Counted from the first letter of the stretch, positions 15,923-25,707 are shown. The stretch: DNA of 64,000 nucleotides from an uncultured Dorea sp. (GCA_910585725.1 CAJUFA010000005.1:62001-126000), one strand, 5' to 3'. Program-made: numbers and translations. Notes: generated by a model from the letters alone, not told the origin.

Positions 15923-17131
15923 TCAGTCAGATAATGCAAAACCGTCATGTACGGCGTTCATCGCTTTGTCAATTTCCTTCTCCGGAACCAATACCGTGAT
16001 ACGGATCTCGGAAGTCGAGATCATATTGATATTAATCCTGGAATTATACAAAGATTCAAACATCTTAGCCGCCACTCCGGGATTACTCATCATCCCGGCT
16101 CCCACCACCGAAAGCTTCGCTACGTCTTCATTCCAGGTAATCTCCCGGATTGTCAGTCTCTCCTTATTCTCCTCCAAAACCTTGATCGCAGCCGGCAGAT
16201 CGTCCGACGCTACCGTAAACGAGATGTCCTTCGTCCCCTCGCGTCCGACGGACTGCAGGATGATATCTACATTAATACTATTCTTCGCCAGCGTATCAAA
16301 GATACGGAATGCGATTCCCGGTTTATCTACGACTCCGATCACTGAGATCCTGGCTGTATTCTTATCGGCCGCCACGCCTGTCACTAATAGTTTTTCCATC
16401 CCTTTCGCCTCCTTGACCACGGTTCCTTCCGAACGGTTCAGGCTGGACCGCACCACCAGCTCTACGTTATATTTCTTCGCCATCTCCACGGAACGGTTAT
16501 GAAGTACTTTAGCTCCAAGGCTTGCAAGTTCCAGCATCTCGTCGTATGTGATCATATCGATCTTTCTTGCATTCTTAACAATCCTTGGATCTGCGGTAAA
16601 CACTCCGTCCACATCCGTATAGATCTCACACCTGTCTGCATGGAGCGCCGCCGCCAGCGCTACCGCCGTCGTATCCGAACCGCCTCTTCCAAGCGTCGTG
16701 ACGTCGTCATACTTATTCACACCCTGAAAACCGGTGACGATCACGATCTTCCTGGAATCCAGCTCGTGCAGGATCCGTTCCGTCTCTACACGTTTAAAAC
16801 GGGCGTTCCCATATCGGGAAGTCGAATGCATCCGCACCTGGAACGCATTCAATGACACAGCCGGAACATCCAGCGCCTGCATCGCCATCGCCATCAAAGA
16901 TACCGACACCTGCTCCCCCGTCGTCAGGAGCATATCAAGCTCCCTCTTCTTAGCCTTCGGATTAATCGTACCCGCAAGTTCAAGCAGTTCATCCGTCGTA
17001 TCTCCCATAGCCGACAGTACGATTACAACGTCATGCCCTTCTTTATAGTCTTCTATACATCTTCTGGCGACATTGAAGATCCTCTCCTTATTCGCAACCG
17101 AACTGCCGCCGAATTTCTTCACTATCAGCAT
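15923..17131 (-). CDS. Aspartate kinase
   Basis: A 402-residue aspartokinase, first step of lysine, threonine and methionine synthesis. The N-terminal kinase domain shows KFGGSSV at residues 5-11, FQGVNKYDDVTTLGRGGSDTTAVALAA for ATP and aspartate binding, and TDVDGVFTADPR. The C-terminal part carries tandem ACT domains (ISVIGVVDKPGIAFRIF and LSVVGAGMMSNPGVAAKMF), the usual site of feedback inhibition by lysine or threonine. The ATG at 17131 overlaps the upstream gene by 7 bases and has AGGAGG within that gene, indicating translational coupling. An in-frame start 16 codons earlier lies in the neighbour and is rejected. Confidence 0.95.
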   Translation of the reverse strand: MLIVKKFGGSSVANKERIFNVARRCIEDYKEGHDVVIVLSAMGDTTDELLELAGTINPKAKKRELDMLLTTGEQVSVSLMAMAMQALDVPAVSLNAFQVRMHSTSRYGNARFKRVETERILHELDSRKIVIVTGFQGVNKYDDVTTLGRGGSDTTAVALAAALHADRCEIYTDVDGVFTADPRIVKNARKIDMITYDEMLELASLGAKVLHNRSVEMAKKYNVELVVRSSLNRSEGTVVKEAKGMEKLLVTGVAADKNTARISVIGVVDKPGIAFRIFDTLAKNSINVDIILQSVGREGTKDISFTVASDDLPAAIKVLEENKERLTIREITWNEDVAKLSVVGAGMMSNPGVAAKMFESLYNSRININMISTSEIRITVLVPEKEIDKAMNAVHDGFALSD

Positions 17132-18345
17132 AACTCCTCCTGTAATAAATGACCGATCAGACGAAATCCCTCCGGCCAATTCTTCCCTGTCCGGGCTGCA
17201 GACTGTTCGTCATATCTGACAGACGCGTCTATCCCCTGCGAAAAATCCGTACTGTCGTATAGCAGATACGGAACAGGTTCCCCCGTGTGGGTACGGACTT
17301 CAATCGGCGTCGGATGATCCGGAAGCAGGAGCAGCCGGAAATCCTCGCCCGCCTCCTTAAGTCCTTCTGTCAAAGGCTTCAGCACTTTCTCATCCACATA
17401 TTCGATCGCCGCGATCTTATCCTCCATACTTCCCTGATGTCCCATCTCGTCAGGCGCTTCTATATGAATATACGCAAAATCATATCCGTCCTCAGTCAAC
17501 GCTTTGACGGCTGCTCTGGCTTTGCCCTCGTAATTCGTATGAAGGCCGCCGTTCGCTCCCTCAACCAGGATACGATCCATACCTGCGCCTACTGCGATTC
17601 CTTTAAGAAGATCCACAGCGGAAACCATGACCCCCTTCTTCCCTGTCCTCTCTTCAAAGGAAGTAAGCGCGGGTCTTTTTCCCGCACCCCAGAACCAAGC
17701 GGAATTCGCAGGTTTTAATCCTTTCTCTCTCCGTTCGGCATTCAATGGATGTGCTTTTAAGATCTCATAACTTCTCTTCATCATTCCGCATAAAATCTCA
17801 TCCTCCGGAAGGTATTCTCCGATTCTTCTCGTCAGAATATCGTGAGGCGGAGTTAACTCAGAGACGCATCCTTCCTTCTGAACCAGAAGATGACGGTAAC
17901 TGGTTCCGACATAGAATTTATACCCGTCCCCTTCAAGTTCTTTCTTCAATGCTTCGATAAGGACGGCGGCGTCAGCCGTATCAATCTCGTCCGAACTGTG
18001 GTCGATCATAACCTGATCCTCGTAACCTCCCTCGTCTTCCGATACCGTCACAAGATTACACCGGAAAGACACGTCCGTATCCTCCATCTCGACTCCGATA
18101 CTCAGCGCCTCCAGCGGAGACCTCCCCGTATAATATAGCTTCGGGTCATACCCCATTACCGCCAGATTTGCGGTATCGCTTCCCGGAGCCATCCCTTCCG
18201 GAACCATAGACGCCGTCCCCAGTTCTGACTCAGGCGCAAGCGCGTCCATCACCGGAGTCCTGGCCGCCGCAAGCGTGGTCTTTCCGTCTAACTCCCGAAG
18301 CGGTCTTCCGGCCATTCCATCGCTTAATACAATCACATACTTCAT
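17125..18345 (-). CDS. Alkaline phosphatase superfamily phosphoglycerate mutase-like protein, proposed homoserine kinase
   Basis: A 406-residue homologue of archaeal-type cofactor-independent phosphoglycerate mutase. Metal-binding features include VLSDGMAG at residues 5-12, PGSDTANLAVMGYDP with the catalytic serine region, HIEAPDEMGHQG, and LLPDHPTP near the C-terminus. The gene sits between homoserine dehydrogenase and aspartokinase, overlapping both (ATGA with hom, 7 bases with aspartokinase). Because of this recurring placement, the family subgroup has been proposed to be a homoserine kinase replacing ThrB. Phosphoglycerate mutase activity remains an alternative. No ThrB-type kinase is visible in the window. 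Confidence 0.85.
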   Translation of the reverse strand: MKYVIVLSDGMAGRPLRELDGKTTLAAARTPVMDALAPESELGTASMVPEGMAPGSDTANLAVMGYDPKLYYTGRSPLEALSIGVEMEDTDVSFRCNLVTVSEDEGGYEDQVMIDHSSDEIDTADAAVLIEALKKELEGDGYKFYVGTSYRHLLVQKEGCVSELTPPHDILTRRIGEYLPEDEILCGMMKRSYEILKAHPLNAERREKGLKPANSAWFWGAGKRPALTSFEERTGKKGVMVSAVDLLKGIAVGAGMDRILVEGANGGLHTNYEGKARAAVKALTEDGYDFAYIHIEAPDEMGHQGSMEDKIAAIEYVDEKVLKPLTEGLKEAGEDFRLLLLPDHPTPIEVRTHTGEPVPYLLYDSTDFSQGIDASVRYDEQSAARTGKNWPEGFRLIGHLLQEELC

Positions 18346-19580
18346 ATCTCTTCGCTCCAGCCCTCCACACGTATCATATGGAGGATCTGATCACGGTAGA
18401 TATTCGCTCTGGTTACATAGTCTCCTTCCATCATCACAGGAGTCACGAAGCCGAATTCACCTTCCAGCCCTTCCGCCTTCACAATTTCAATCTCCCCGAA
18501 GGAATCCTTAAGCCCAGGCAGCATCTCATTCTCATCTCCTCTAATTCGAATAAAGAATCGCCGCTTTGCATCCGCCTTATCCTCCAGCTGCAGTTTTTCC
18601 TGCTTCCACATGGTCATGATATTCCGGTTCAGATGTTTTGCCGCGTCTACCACGTCCGATACCACGGCGCTGGCTGTCGGGAGTTTGCCCGCGCCGCTTC
18701 CATAGAACATCGCGTCCCCGAGGACGTTTCCATGTACGAAGATAGAATTAAATACTCCATTCACATTATAAAGCGGATGCGCCGGATAAAGCATAAAAGG
18801 AGCGACGATCGCATGCAGTCTGTTTCCTGCGTGACGCTTGCTGGACGCCAACAGCTTAATCGTCGTACCCATAGCCTTCGCGTACTTCATATCTTCCACT
18901 GTAATCTCTGTGATTCCTTCACAATAGATATCCTCAAAATCAACCTGCTGTCCGGAGATCAGAGAAGACAGAATCGCGATCTTCCGGCATGCGTCATAGC
19001 CTTCTACATCCGCTTCCGGATTCCGTTCCGCATATCCGTTCGCCTGTGCTTCCTTAAGGACAGTGTCATAATCCGCCCCTTCATAGAACATCTTCGTCAG
19101 CATATAATTCGTCGTTCCGTTCAATATGCCCGTGATCTCCTCAATCTCATCCGCCGTCAGCGAAGAATTCAGAGGACGGATAATCGGGATACCGCCGCCT
19201 ACGCTTGCTTCAAACAAAAAATTAATCTGATTTTCTTCAGCGATGGACAGCAGCTCCGCTCCATGTTTCGCCACAAGCGCTTTATTAGACGTCGCCACGC
19301 TCTTTCCCGTCTGAAGACAACGCTTTACAAACGTATAGGCAGGCTCGATCCCACCCATCACTTCTACGACGATCTTGATCTCGTCATCCTCTATAATCTT
19401 CTCAAAATCATGGATAATCTTCTCCTGAACAGGATCCTCCGGAAAATCTCTCAGATCCAGTACGTATTTGATATTCAGTTCATCACCGATTCTCTGGTTG
19501 ATCCGGGCGCCGTTGGTATTCACAACCTCTACAACTCCGGACCCCACCGTACCATATCCCATAACCGCTATATTTATCAC
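18342..19580 (-). CDS. hom: Homoserine dehydrogenase
   Basis: A 412-residue enzyme reducing aspartate semialdehyde to homoserine. It has an N-terminal Rossmann motif GYGTVGSGV (residues 8-16), the substrate domain with ATSNKALVAKHG, GGGIPIIRPL and GILNGTTNYML, and a C-terminal ACT-like regulatory segment. It overlaps prfB upstream and the proposed homoserine kinase downstream by ATGA junctions. The order hom, kinase, aspartokinase provides three steps of the threonine branch. Confidence 0.95.
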   Translation of the reverse strand: MINIAVMGYGTVGSGVVEVVNTNGARINQRIGDELNIKYVLDLRDFPEDPVQEKIIHDFEKIIEDDEIKIVVEVMGGIEPAYTFVKRCLQTGKSVATSNKALVAKHGAELLSIAEENQINFLFEASVGGGIPIIRPLNSSLTADEIEEITGILNGTTNYMLTKMFYEGADYDTVLKEAQANGYAERNPEADVEGYDACRKIAILSSLISGQQVDFEDIYCEGITEITVEDMKYAKAMGTTIKLLASSKRHAGNRLHAIVAPFMLYPAHPLYNVNGVFNSIFVHGNVLGDAMFYGSGAGKLPTASAVVSDVVDAAKHLNRNIMTMWKQEKLQLEDKADAKRRFFIRIRGDENEMLPGLKDSFGEIEIVKAEGLEGEFGFVTPVMMEGDYVTRANIYRDQILHMIRVEGWSEEI

Positions 19581-20711
19581 TGCTGTCCCTCCTCTGCTCC
19601 TTGAGCGCTTCCCATCGTCTTCTTTAAATAAGCATTCATAAAAAGGTCGATATTGCCGTCCAATACCGACGTCACATTGCTGTTCTCCACATTCGTCCTG
19701 TGATCCTTGACCATAGTATACGGCTGCATCACATAAGAGCGGATCTGATTACCGAATCCAATCTCCTTTACTTCGCCTCGGATATCCGATACCTTCTCCG
19801 CCTGCTCTTGTTCCTTCAGTAGCTTAAGCTTCACCTTCAGCATCTGCATGGCTTTCTCTTTATTGTGATGCTGGGAACGTTCATTCTGACACTGTACCAC
19901 AATCCCCGTGGGAAGATGTGTGATCCGGATTGCCGAAGAAGTCTTATTGACATGCTGTCCCCCCGCCCCGCTCGCCCGGTAAGTATCAATCTTCAGCTCG
20001 TCGTCCCCGATCTCGATATCGATCTCATCTTCAATATCCGGAACCACATCACAGGATGCAAAGGACGTCTGCCGCTTTCCGGCCGCGTTGAAAGGGGAGA
20101 TCCGCACCAGTCTGTGAACCCCCTTCTCAGACTTCAGATACCCGTAAGCATTCTCTCCATTCACTTCGAAAGTCACCGCTTTTGTTCCCGTGATATCCCC
20201 GTCCAGATAGTCCAGTACCTGGATGGAGAAACCTTTTCTCTCGCACCAACGACTGTACATCCTATATAACATGCTCGCCCAGTCGCAGGACTCTGTTCCG
20301 CCTGCTCCCGCATGGATCGTGACAATCGCGTTACAGGAATCATATTCGCCGGACAGCAATGTCCGGATACGAATCTCCTCGAACACTGATTCAAACTCGC
20401 TGATCTCTCCTTCTATTTCCTTGACCATAGAGGCGTCGTTCTCCTCATACCCCATCTCGATCAAAAGCTTGATATCCTCATAGGATGTATAAAGCGCCCG
20501 AATCGTCTTCACCATCTCCTGAAGGCTCTTTAATTCCTTCATGAACCTCTGGGATTCCTCCGGATTATTCCAAAATCCCGGTTCTTCTATCTTTCGTTCT
20601 AACTCTTCTATTCTTCTCTCTTTGCCTGCGAGGTCAAAGTGAATCCCTCATCTCGGCAAGAGGTTCTTCATATGCGTTCAATAATGTCTTAAACTGATCT
20701 AATTCAACCAC
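19577..20711 (-). CDS. prfB: Peptide chain release factor 2 with programmed +1 frameshift
   Basis: RF2 recognises UGA and UAA stop codons and releases the finished peptide. The gene is split: a GTG start at 20711 (after AAAGAGGTGATC) gives 25 codons ending in CTT, followed by an in-frame TGA at 20634-20636. Reading CTTTGAC with a +1 shift, by skipping 20636, continues in the long downstream frame and yields 377 residues. An AGGG stimulator lies shortly before the slip site. The downstream part contains the GGQ motif (ASGAGGQHVNKTSSAIR) and the SPF tripeptide region (RISPFNAAGKRQTSFAS). This is the classical RF2 autoregulation: low RF2 favours frameshifting. It is 48 bases after secA and overlaps hom. 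Confidence 0.95.
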
Positions 20712-20759
20712 CTGATCACCTCTTTCTTTTTATAATCATAATCTAATCTGTATCGGGCG

Positions 20760-23324
20760 CTATTTTCGCCCGCAGCACTGCTTATATTTCTTTCCGCTGC
20801 CGCATGGACATGGATCATTCGGATATACTTTCTTCTCCGCACGTTTCTTCGGACCGCGTACGGCAGTATCGTCCTTGTTCGTTCCTGTCACCTTCGCAAC
20901 CTGCTCCCGTTCCACTTTCTGCTCGATTCTTACATGGAACAGAGCGCGAATCGTATCCGCGGCGATCGCCTTCGTCATCTCGTCGAACATCTCATAGCCC
21001 AGCATCTTATACTCAACCTTCGGATCCCTCTGACCGTATGCCTGGAGACCGATTCCCTGCCTGAGCTGATCCATGTCGTCGATATGCGCCATCCACTTGG
21101 CGTCAATAACCTTAAGAAGGATCACGCGCTCGATCTCCCGAACATGCTCCGCTTCCGGGAACTCAGATTCCTTCGCCTCATATGCCTTTGCCGCGCGCTC
21201 TTTCAGAAGATGTTTCAATTCCTTCTGTCCGATCCCCCGGATATCCTCGTCTGTAACCGCCGCGATCGGAATCGTATTGTGAATCGTCAGATTCAGCTCC
21301 GCGAGATTCCACTCATCGTAATCCTGATCCGGACTGGTTACCATATCCACGATATTCTCCACATACTCGTTCATCATATGGAAAATGGAATCACGCATAT
21401 TCTCTCCGTCCAGCACACGGCGTCTCTCCTCGTAGATAATCTCCCGCTGCTCGTTCATAACCTGATCATAATCTAACAGATTCTTACGGATTCCAAAGTT
21501 ATTGCTCTCGATCTTCTGCTGCGCTTTCTCGATCGCGCTGGAAAGCATCTTATGTTCGATCTGTTCGCCGTCCTCAACTCCCAATGCATTAAAGATACCC
21601 ATCAGTCTCTCCGAACCAAACAAACGCATCAGATCATCCTCCAGAGAAATATAGAATCTGGATTCTCCCGGATCTCCCTGACGTCCGGAACGTCCGCGAA
21701 GCTGATTATCGATACGCCTGGATTCATGGCGCTCCGTACCGATGATCTTCATACCCCCCGCCGCTCTCGCCTCATCGTCCAGTTTAATATCCGTACCGCG
21801 GCCCGCCATATTCGTGGCGATCGTAACCGCGTCATGCACGCCCGCCTCGGCTACGATCTGCGCTTCCATCTCATGGAACTTCGCATTTAACACATTGTGC
21901 TTGATCCCGCGCCGTTTTAACATTCCGCTCAGCAATTCTGAATTCTCTATGGTAATCGTACCTACCAGAACCGGCTGATGTCTTCTGTGGGCTTCCTCGA
22001 TCTCGTCGCACACCGCGCGGTACTTCTCCTTCTGTGTCTTATATACCGCGTCGTCAAGATCCTTACGAATAACCGGAAGATTAGTAGGTATCTCAACTAC
22101 ATCCATACCATAGATCTCGCGGAACTCCTTCTCCTCAGTCAGCGCCGTACCGGTCATACCGGCTTTCTTTACGAATTTATTAAACAAATTCTGGAACGTA
22201 ATGGTCGCAAGAGTCCTGCTCTCTCTCTTAACCTTCACATGTTCCTTCGCCTCAATCGCCTGATGAAGTCCGTCCGAATAACGCCGTCCCGGCATGATAC
22301 GTCCCGTGAATTCATCTACAATCAAGACCTCGTCCTCTTTTACCACATAGTCCTTGTCTCTGAACATCAGGTTATGCGCGCGTAGCGCCAGGATAATATT
22401 ATGCTGAATCTCCAGATTTTCTGAATCAGCCAGATTATCAATATGAAAGAACTGCTCAACCTTCTTCACGCCGTCTTCAGTCAGGTTGATATTCTTCTCC
22501 TTCTCGTTGACAATAAAATCGCCCGTCTCTTCAATATCCTCTCCCATGATGGCGTTCATCTTACTGAATTCCCCGCTGGCTTCACCCCGTTCCAACTGAC
22601 GCGCCAGGATATCGCATGCCTCGTAAAGTTTCGTAGATTTGCCGCTCTGTCCGGAGATAATAAGCGGAGTTCTCGCCTCGTCAATCAATACGGAGTCCAC
22701 TTCGTCAATGACGGCATACTTAAGCCCTCTCTGAACCAATTGCTCCTTATAGATAACCATATTATCTCTTAAGTAGTCGAATCCCAGCTCATTATTTGTC
22801 ACATAGGTAATATCGCAATTATACGCCGCACGTCTCTCGTCATTGTCCATGCTGTTCAGTACGACGCCCACCGTAAGTCCCAGAAACTCATGTATCTGCC
22901 CCATCCACTCCGCGTCACGCTTTGCCAGATAATCATTGACGGTGACGATATGTACGCCTTCACCCGGCAATGCGTTCAGATAAGCGGGAAGCGTTGACAC
23001 CAGCGTCTTACCTTCGCCGGTACGCATCTCGGCAATACGTCCCTGATGAAGGATTACTCCGCCGACAATCTGTACCCGAAAATGCCGGAGGCCTATCGTA
23101 CGCACAGACGCTTCCCTCACGGCGGCATATGCCTCGGGAAGGATATCGTCCAGCGTCTCTCCTTGCGCAAGCCTCTCTCTGAATTCCCTGGTCTTATTCT
23201 TAAGCTCACTATTCGAAAGTTTCTGCATCTCCGGCTCTAATGCCTCCACGGCATCTACGATCGGATAGATTCTCTTCAACTCATTTTCACTATGTGTTCC
23301 GAATATTTTCTGTATTAACCCCAT
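20760..23324 (-). CDS. secA: Preprotein translocase ATPase SecA
   Basis: The 854-residue motor drives secretory proteins through SecYEG. Motor domain I has MRTGEGKTLV (Walker A, near residue 102) and VDEVDSVLIDEARTPLIISG. The preprotein cross-linking domain, motor II (GTDIKLDD, GRSGRQGDPG) and helical scaffold follow. The C-terminus ends in the zinc-binding CPCGSGKKYKQCC, which contacts SecB or ribosomes. A good promoter lies 57-85 bases upstream. The small gap to prfB suggests readthrough into the prfB-threonine genes. Confidence 0.97.
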   Translation of the reverse strand: MGLIQKIFGTHSENELKRIYPIVDAVEALEPEMQKLSNSELKNKTREFRERLAQGETLDDILPEAYAAVREASVRTIGLRHFRVQIVGGVILHQGRIAEMRTGEGKTLVSTLPAYLNALPGEGVHIVTVNDYLAKRDAEWMGQIHEFLGLTVGVVLNSMDNDERRAAYNCDITYVTNNELGFDYLRDNMVIYKEQLVQRGLKYAVIDEVDSVLIDEARTPLIISGQSGKSTKLYEACDILARQLERGEASGEFSKMNAIMGEDIEETGDFIVNEKEKNINLTEDGVKKVEQFFHIDNLADSENLEIQHNIILALRAHNLMFRDKDYVVKEDEVLIVDEFTGRIMPGRRYSDGLHQAIEAKEHVKVKRESRTLATITFQNLFNKFVKKAGMTGTALTEEKEFREIYGMDVVEIPTNLPVIRKDLDDAVYKTQKEKYRAVCDEIEEAHRRHQPVLVGTITIENSELLSGMLKRRGIKHNVLNAKFHEMEAQIVAEAGVHDAVTIATNMAGRGTDIKLDDEARAAGGMKIIGTERHESRRIDNQLRGRSGRQGDPGESRFYISLEDDLMRLFGSERLMGIFNALGVEDGEQIEHKMLSSAIEKAQQKIESNNFGIRKNLLDYDQVMNEQREIIYEERRRVLDGENMRDSIFHMMNEYVENIVDMVTSPDQDYDEWNLAELNLTIHNTIPIAAVTDEDIRGIGQKELKHLLKERAAKAYEAKESEFPEAEHVREIERVILLKVIDAKWMAHIDDMDQLRQGIGLQAYGQRDPKVEYKMLGYEMFDEMTKAIAADTIRALFHVRIEQKVEREQVAKVTGTNKDDTAVRGPKKRAEKKVYPNDPCPCGSGKKYKQCCGRK

Positions 23325-23380
23325 ATAGATAAAAGCTCCTTATCAGTAATTATGGCCGCAGTACAACCACTTTATCCCTC

Positions 23381-23409
23381 ATTTTAGCACTATCCCGCGT
23401 TCAATTCAA
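23381..23409 (-). promoter_or_regulatory. Sigma-A type promoter of secA
   Basis: TTGAAT (23404-23409) and TAAAAT (23381-23386), 17 bases apart on the minus strand, between hisA and secA. Confidence 0.62.
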
Positions 23410-23445
23410 CTAATTTATAAAGTGTTCACAAACTGTTAAAGACAT

Positions 23446-24216
23446 CTATCGGAATCTGCAGACTTTTTCATAGGGAATCTCTCCTCCGAAAAGGTTAAGA
23501 GCGCTTCCTATCGTAAAGTCAAGCCGCCCCTCCGAGAGGATCTGAAACCGTTTCAAATCATCAAGACTTCCAATCCCTCCCGCATATGTAATCACATTCC
23601 TTTTATGTCCCCTTAACAGCTTAACCAGTTCCTCGTCGACTCCGGCCGCTCTTCCTTCCACGTCCACGCCGTGCACCAGGAACTCGTCGCAATACTCCGA
23701 AATCTCTGCCAGGAGCGTCTGAGTCAGTTTCACCTCGGTAAATGTCTGCCAGCGGTTCGTTACAATATAGTAATCTCCGTCTTTCTTCCGGCAGCTTAAA
23801 TCAATCACTACATGCTCTTTTCCCACAGCCCGGCGCAGACTCTCCATATTCTCCCAACGTATGACTCCGTCCTGAAATACATAAGAAGTGACGATCACAT
23901 GGCTTGCCCCTGACCGCAGATATTCTTCGGCATTATAAGACGTCACGCCTCCCCCTATCTGGAGTCCCTGAGGATATGCCGCCAACGCATTCATCGCCTG
24001 TTTCTTCGTCTTAATATAATATTCGGAGGAGGGCGGATTCAGGAGAATCACATGTCCGCCCTTAAGCCCGTCTTTCTGATACATCCGCGCAAAATAATCT
24101 GCATCCTGCTCCGCCTGATAATTCTCTACCGCCTGATTGTTCTTATCTGTAAGACTCCCCCCTACGATCTGCTTCACCGTCCCGTTATGTATGTCTATAC
24201 ATGGCCTGAATCTCAT
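23446..24216 (-). CDS. hisA: Phosphoribosylformimino-AICAR ribotide isomerase, eukaryotic-type HisA
   Basis: A 256-residue TIM-barrel isomerase of histidine synthesis, converting ProFAR to PRFAR. Unlike ordinary bacterial HisA it matches the fungal and plant type (yeast His6): CIDIHNGTVKQIVGG near the N-terminus, LQIGGGVTSYNAEEYLRSGASHVIVTSYVF, VIDLSCRKKDGDYYIVTNRWQTFT, and EFLVHGVDVEGRAAGVD. The catalytic aspartates are Asp8 and the one in the VDVEG segment. AAGGAGAG precedes the ATG. It follows the DUF349 protein by 33 bases. No other histidine gene is in the window. Confidence 0.88.
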   Translation of the reverse strand: MRFRPCIDIHNGTVKQIVGGSLTDKNNQAVENYQAEQDADYFARMYQKDGLKGGHVILLNPPSSEYYIKTKKQAMNALAAYPQGLQIGGGVTSYNAEEYLRSGASHVIVTSYVFQDGVIRWENMESLRRAVGKEHVVIDLSCRKKDGDYYIVTNRWQTFTEVKLTQTLLAEISEYCDEFLVHGVDVEGRAAGVDEELVKLLRGHKRNVITYAGGIGSLDDLKRFQILSEGRLDFTIGSALNLFGGEIPYEKVCRFR

Positions 24217-24249
24217 AAGTCTCTCCTTCCCGGCTCTTCTGTCCCGTCA

Positions 24250-25707
24250 TTATCCGTTCGTTTTACTCTGCAGATCAGAAATCTGAGCGATTAATTGACT
24301 CCTTCTCTCGCCCATACTTCTTATCTTTTCATTTAAATTGGATAATTTCTCATTCCGGCGGGCTGCAATTTCATATCTATGCGGGTTCGTGTAACTTGGT
24401 TCCGGTCTGGACATCAACTCGCTAATACTGCTCTGAGTCCGACTAATAGCGTTGTCAAGATTAGAAAGCTTTTGTTGTTTTTCTAATAACCGCTCCTGTA
24501 TTTTTTGCAGATATTCCCTGTGCCGCTGCTCTCCCGCTATCCTCTTCGCATCATAAAATCTTTGCTTTGCAGCATTAAAGCGTTCTTTCAAATTCTGGTT
24601 ATCTTTTCCTGCATTTCCCGCGTCATAAAATTGCTGTGAAAGACTTCGCATCTGATCGGCGGCGGACCGAAAATCCGATGTACAGTACAGTGATTCCGCC
24701 TGACTGATAATACTTTCTTTTCTGGCCTTGGCCGCATTATATTCCACCTGACGCTTTTCATAATCCTGCCTGGCTCTGTCAAACAAAGTCTGTCGGGCGC
24801 GGCTGAATCTCTGCCACAACAGATCATCATCCTTCTTCGCAGCTCGGGGAGTCGATTTCCACTGTTCCATAAGCGCCCGCATTTCATCTTTCGCAACTTT
24901 AAAATCCGATGCATATGCAAGTGATTCTGCCTGACTGACGATAGATTCCTTCTTATATCTCGCCTCCTGCTGCTGTGCTTTCCGCTTTTCATATTCCCTT
25001 TTTTGCTTTTCACGTATCTCTGTACGGATGGAATTGAACCGCTCCCATAATTCGTCGTCTTTTTCTCTGGTCGTACGGGGAAGCGTCTTCCACTCATCAA
25101 ACAATCGATTCATCCCGTCGCGAACGGCATTGGAGTCAGACTCCAAAAGATATCGCAGATCCTGAGCTTCGCTGATAATACGTTCCTTCTTCGTCCATGT
25201 CTGGTTATACACTTGTTTCTGCCGCTCTTGCCGCCTGCTGAATAAATCATTTTTTGCAGCTTTAAATTCTCGTTTTAAAGCCTTATTATCAGCGTAACCG
25301 CAAGATCCGACGCTAAAGAACTCCGATTCCAACTTATTAATCTTGTCTGCATATCCTGGCGCTTCATAATCAAGATAAGAGATTTGCCCTATGATTTCTT
25401 TCTTTTTTTTGATCCTATCCTGCCGGGCCTCGTTGCTATACGCGTCTCTTTTACTAGTGGCTTCTATCTCATGTCTGCCGCCGTCTTCTAAGTCGGGATG
25501 CCTGTCCAGTGTCGTCTGAAAGAGACCGTCAATTTTTTCTACGATATAATGACCGTGTCCTTCGCTGTCCCCTCCGTCCTTTCCTCCATAAAAAGCTTCG
25601 ATTTCTAACGTATCGCCCTTTTTATCTCTCCATTCACGGACAACTGCTTTAGGATCTCCAAAATTACTAATAACATCACGTGTATTAACTAAATCTTTCC
25701 TGTCCAT
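24250..25707 (-). CDS. DUF349-repeat coiled-coil protein
   Basis: A 485-residue soluble, highly charged, helical protein. Residues 1-85 form a distinct N-terminal region (MDRKDLVNTRDVISNFGD, then DTLEIEAFYGGKDGGDSEGHGHYIVEKIDG). Three or four repeats of about 75 residues follow, each with KESIxSQAESL, then MRxLxEQWKSTPRAAKKDDDLLWxRFxxAR, which is the DUF349 pattern. A final coiled coil contains EKQQKLSNLDNAISRTQ. DUF349 proteins have no established biochemical role. The ATG at 25707 follows TGGAGGG; a start 17 codons earlier lacks one. No signal peptide or membrane segment is seen. It precedes hisA on the same strand. Confidence 0.75.
   Translation of the reverse strand: MDRKDLVNTRDVISNFGDPKAVVREWRDKKGDTLEIEAFYGGKDGGDSEGHGHYIVEKIDGLFQTTLDRHPDLEDGGRHEIEATSKRDAYSNEARQDRIKKKKEIIGQISYLDYEAPGYADKINKLESEFFSVGSCGYADNKALKREFKAAKNDLFSRRQERQKQVYNQTWTKKERIISEAQDLRYLLESDSNAVRDGMNRLFDEWKTLPRTTREKDDELWERFNSIRTEIREKQKREYEKRKAQQQEARYKKESIVSQAESLAYASDFKVAKDEMRALMEQWKSTPRAAKKDDDLLWQRFSRARQTLFDRARQDYEKRQVEYNAAKARKESIISQAESLYCTSDFRSAADQMRSLSQQFYDAGNAGKDNQNLKERFNAAKQRFYDAKRIAGEQRHREYLQKIQERLLEKQQKLSNLDNAISRTQSSISELMSRPEPSYTNPHRYEIAARRNEKLSNLNEKIRSMGERRSQLIAQISDLQSKTNG

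Noticed and set aside
19577..20542. Release factor 2 as an N-terminally truncated pseudogene
   Set aside because: The missing N-terminus is present upstream in the other frame and is joined by an exact CTTTGAC frameshift site.
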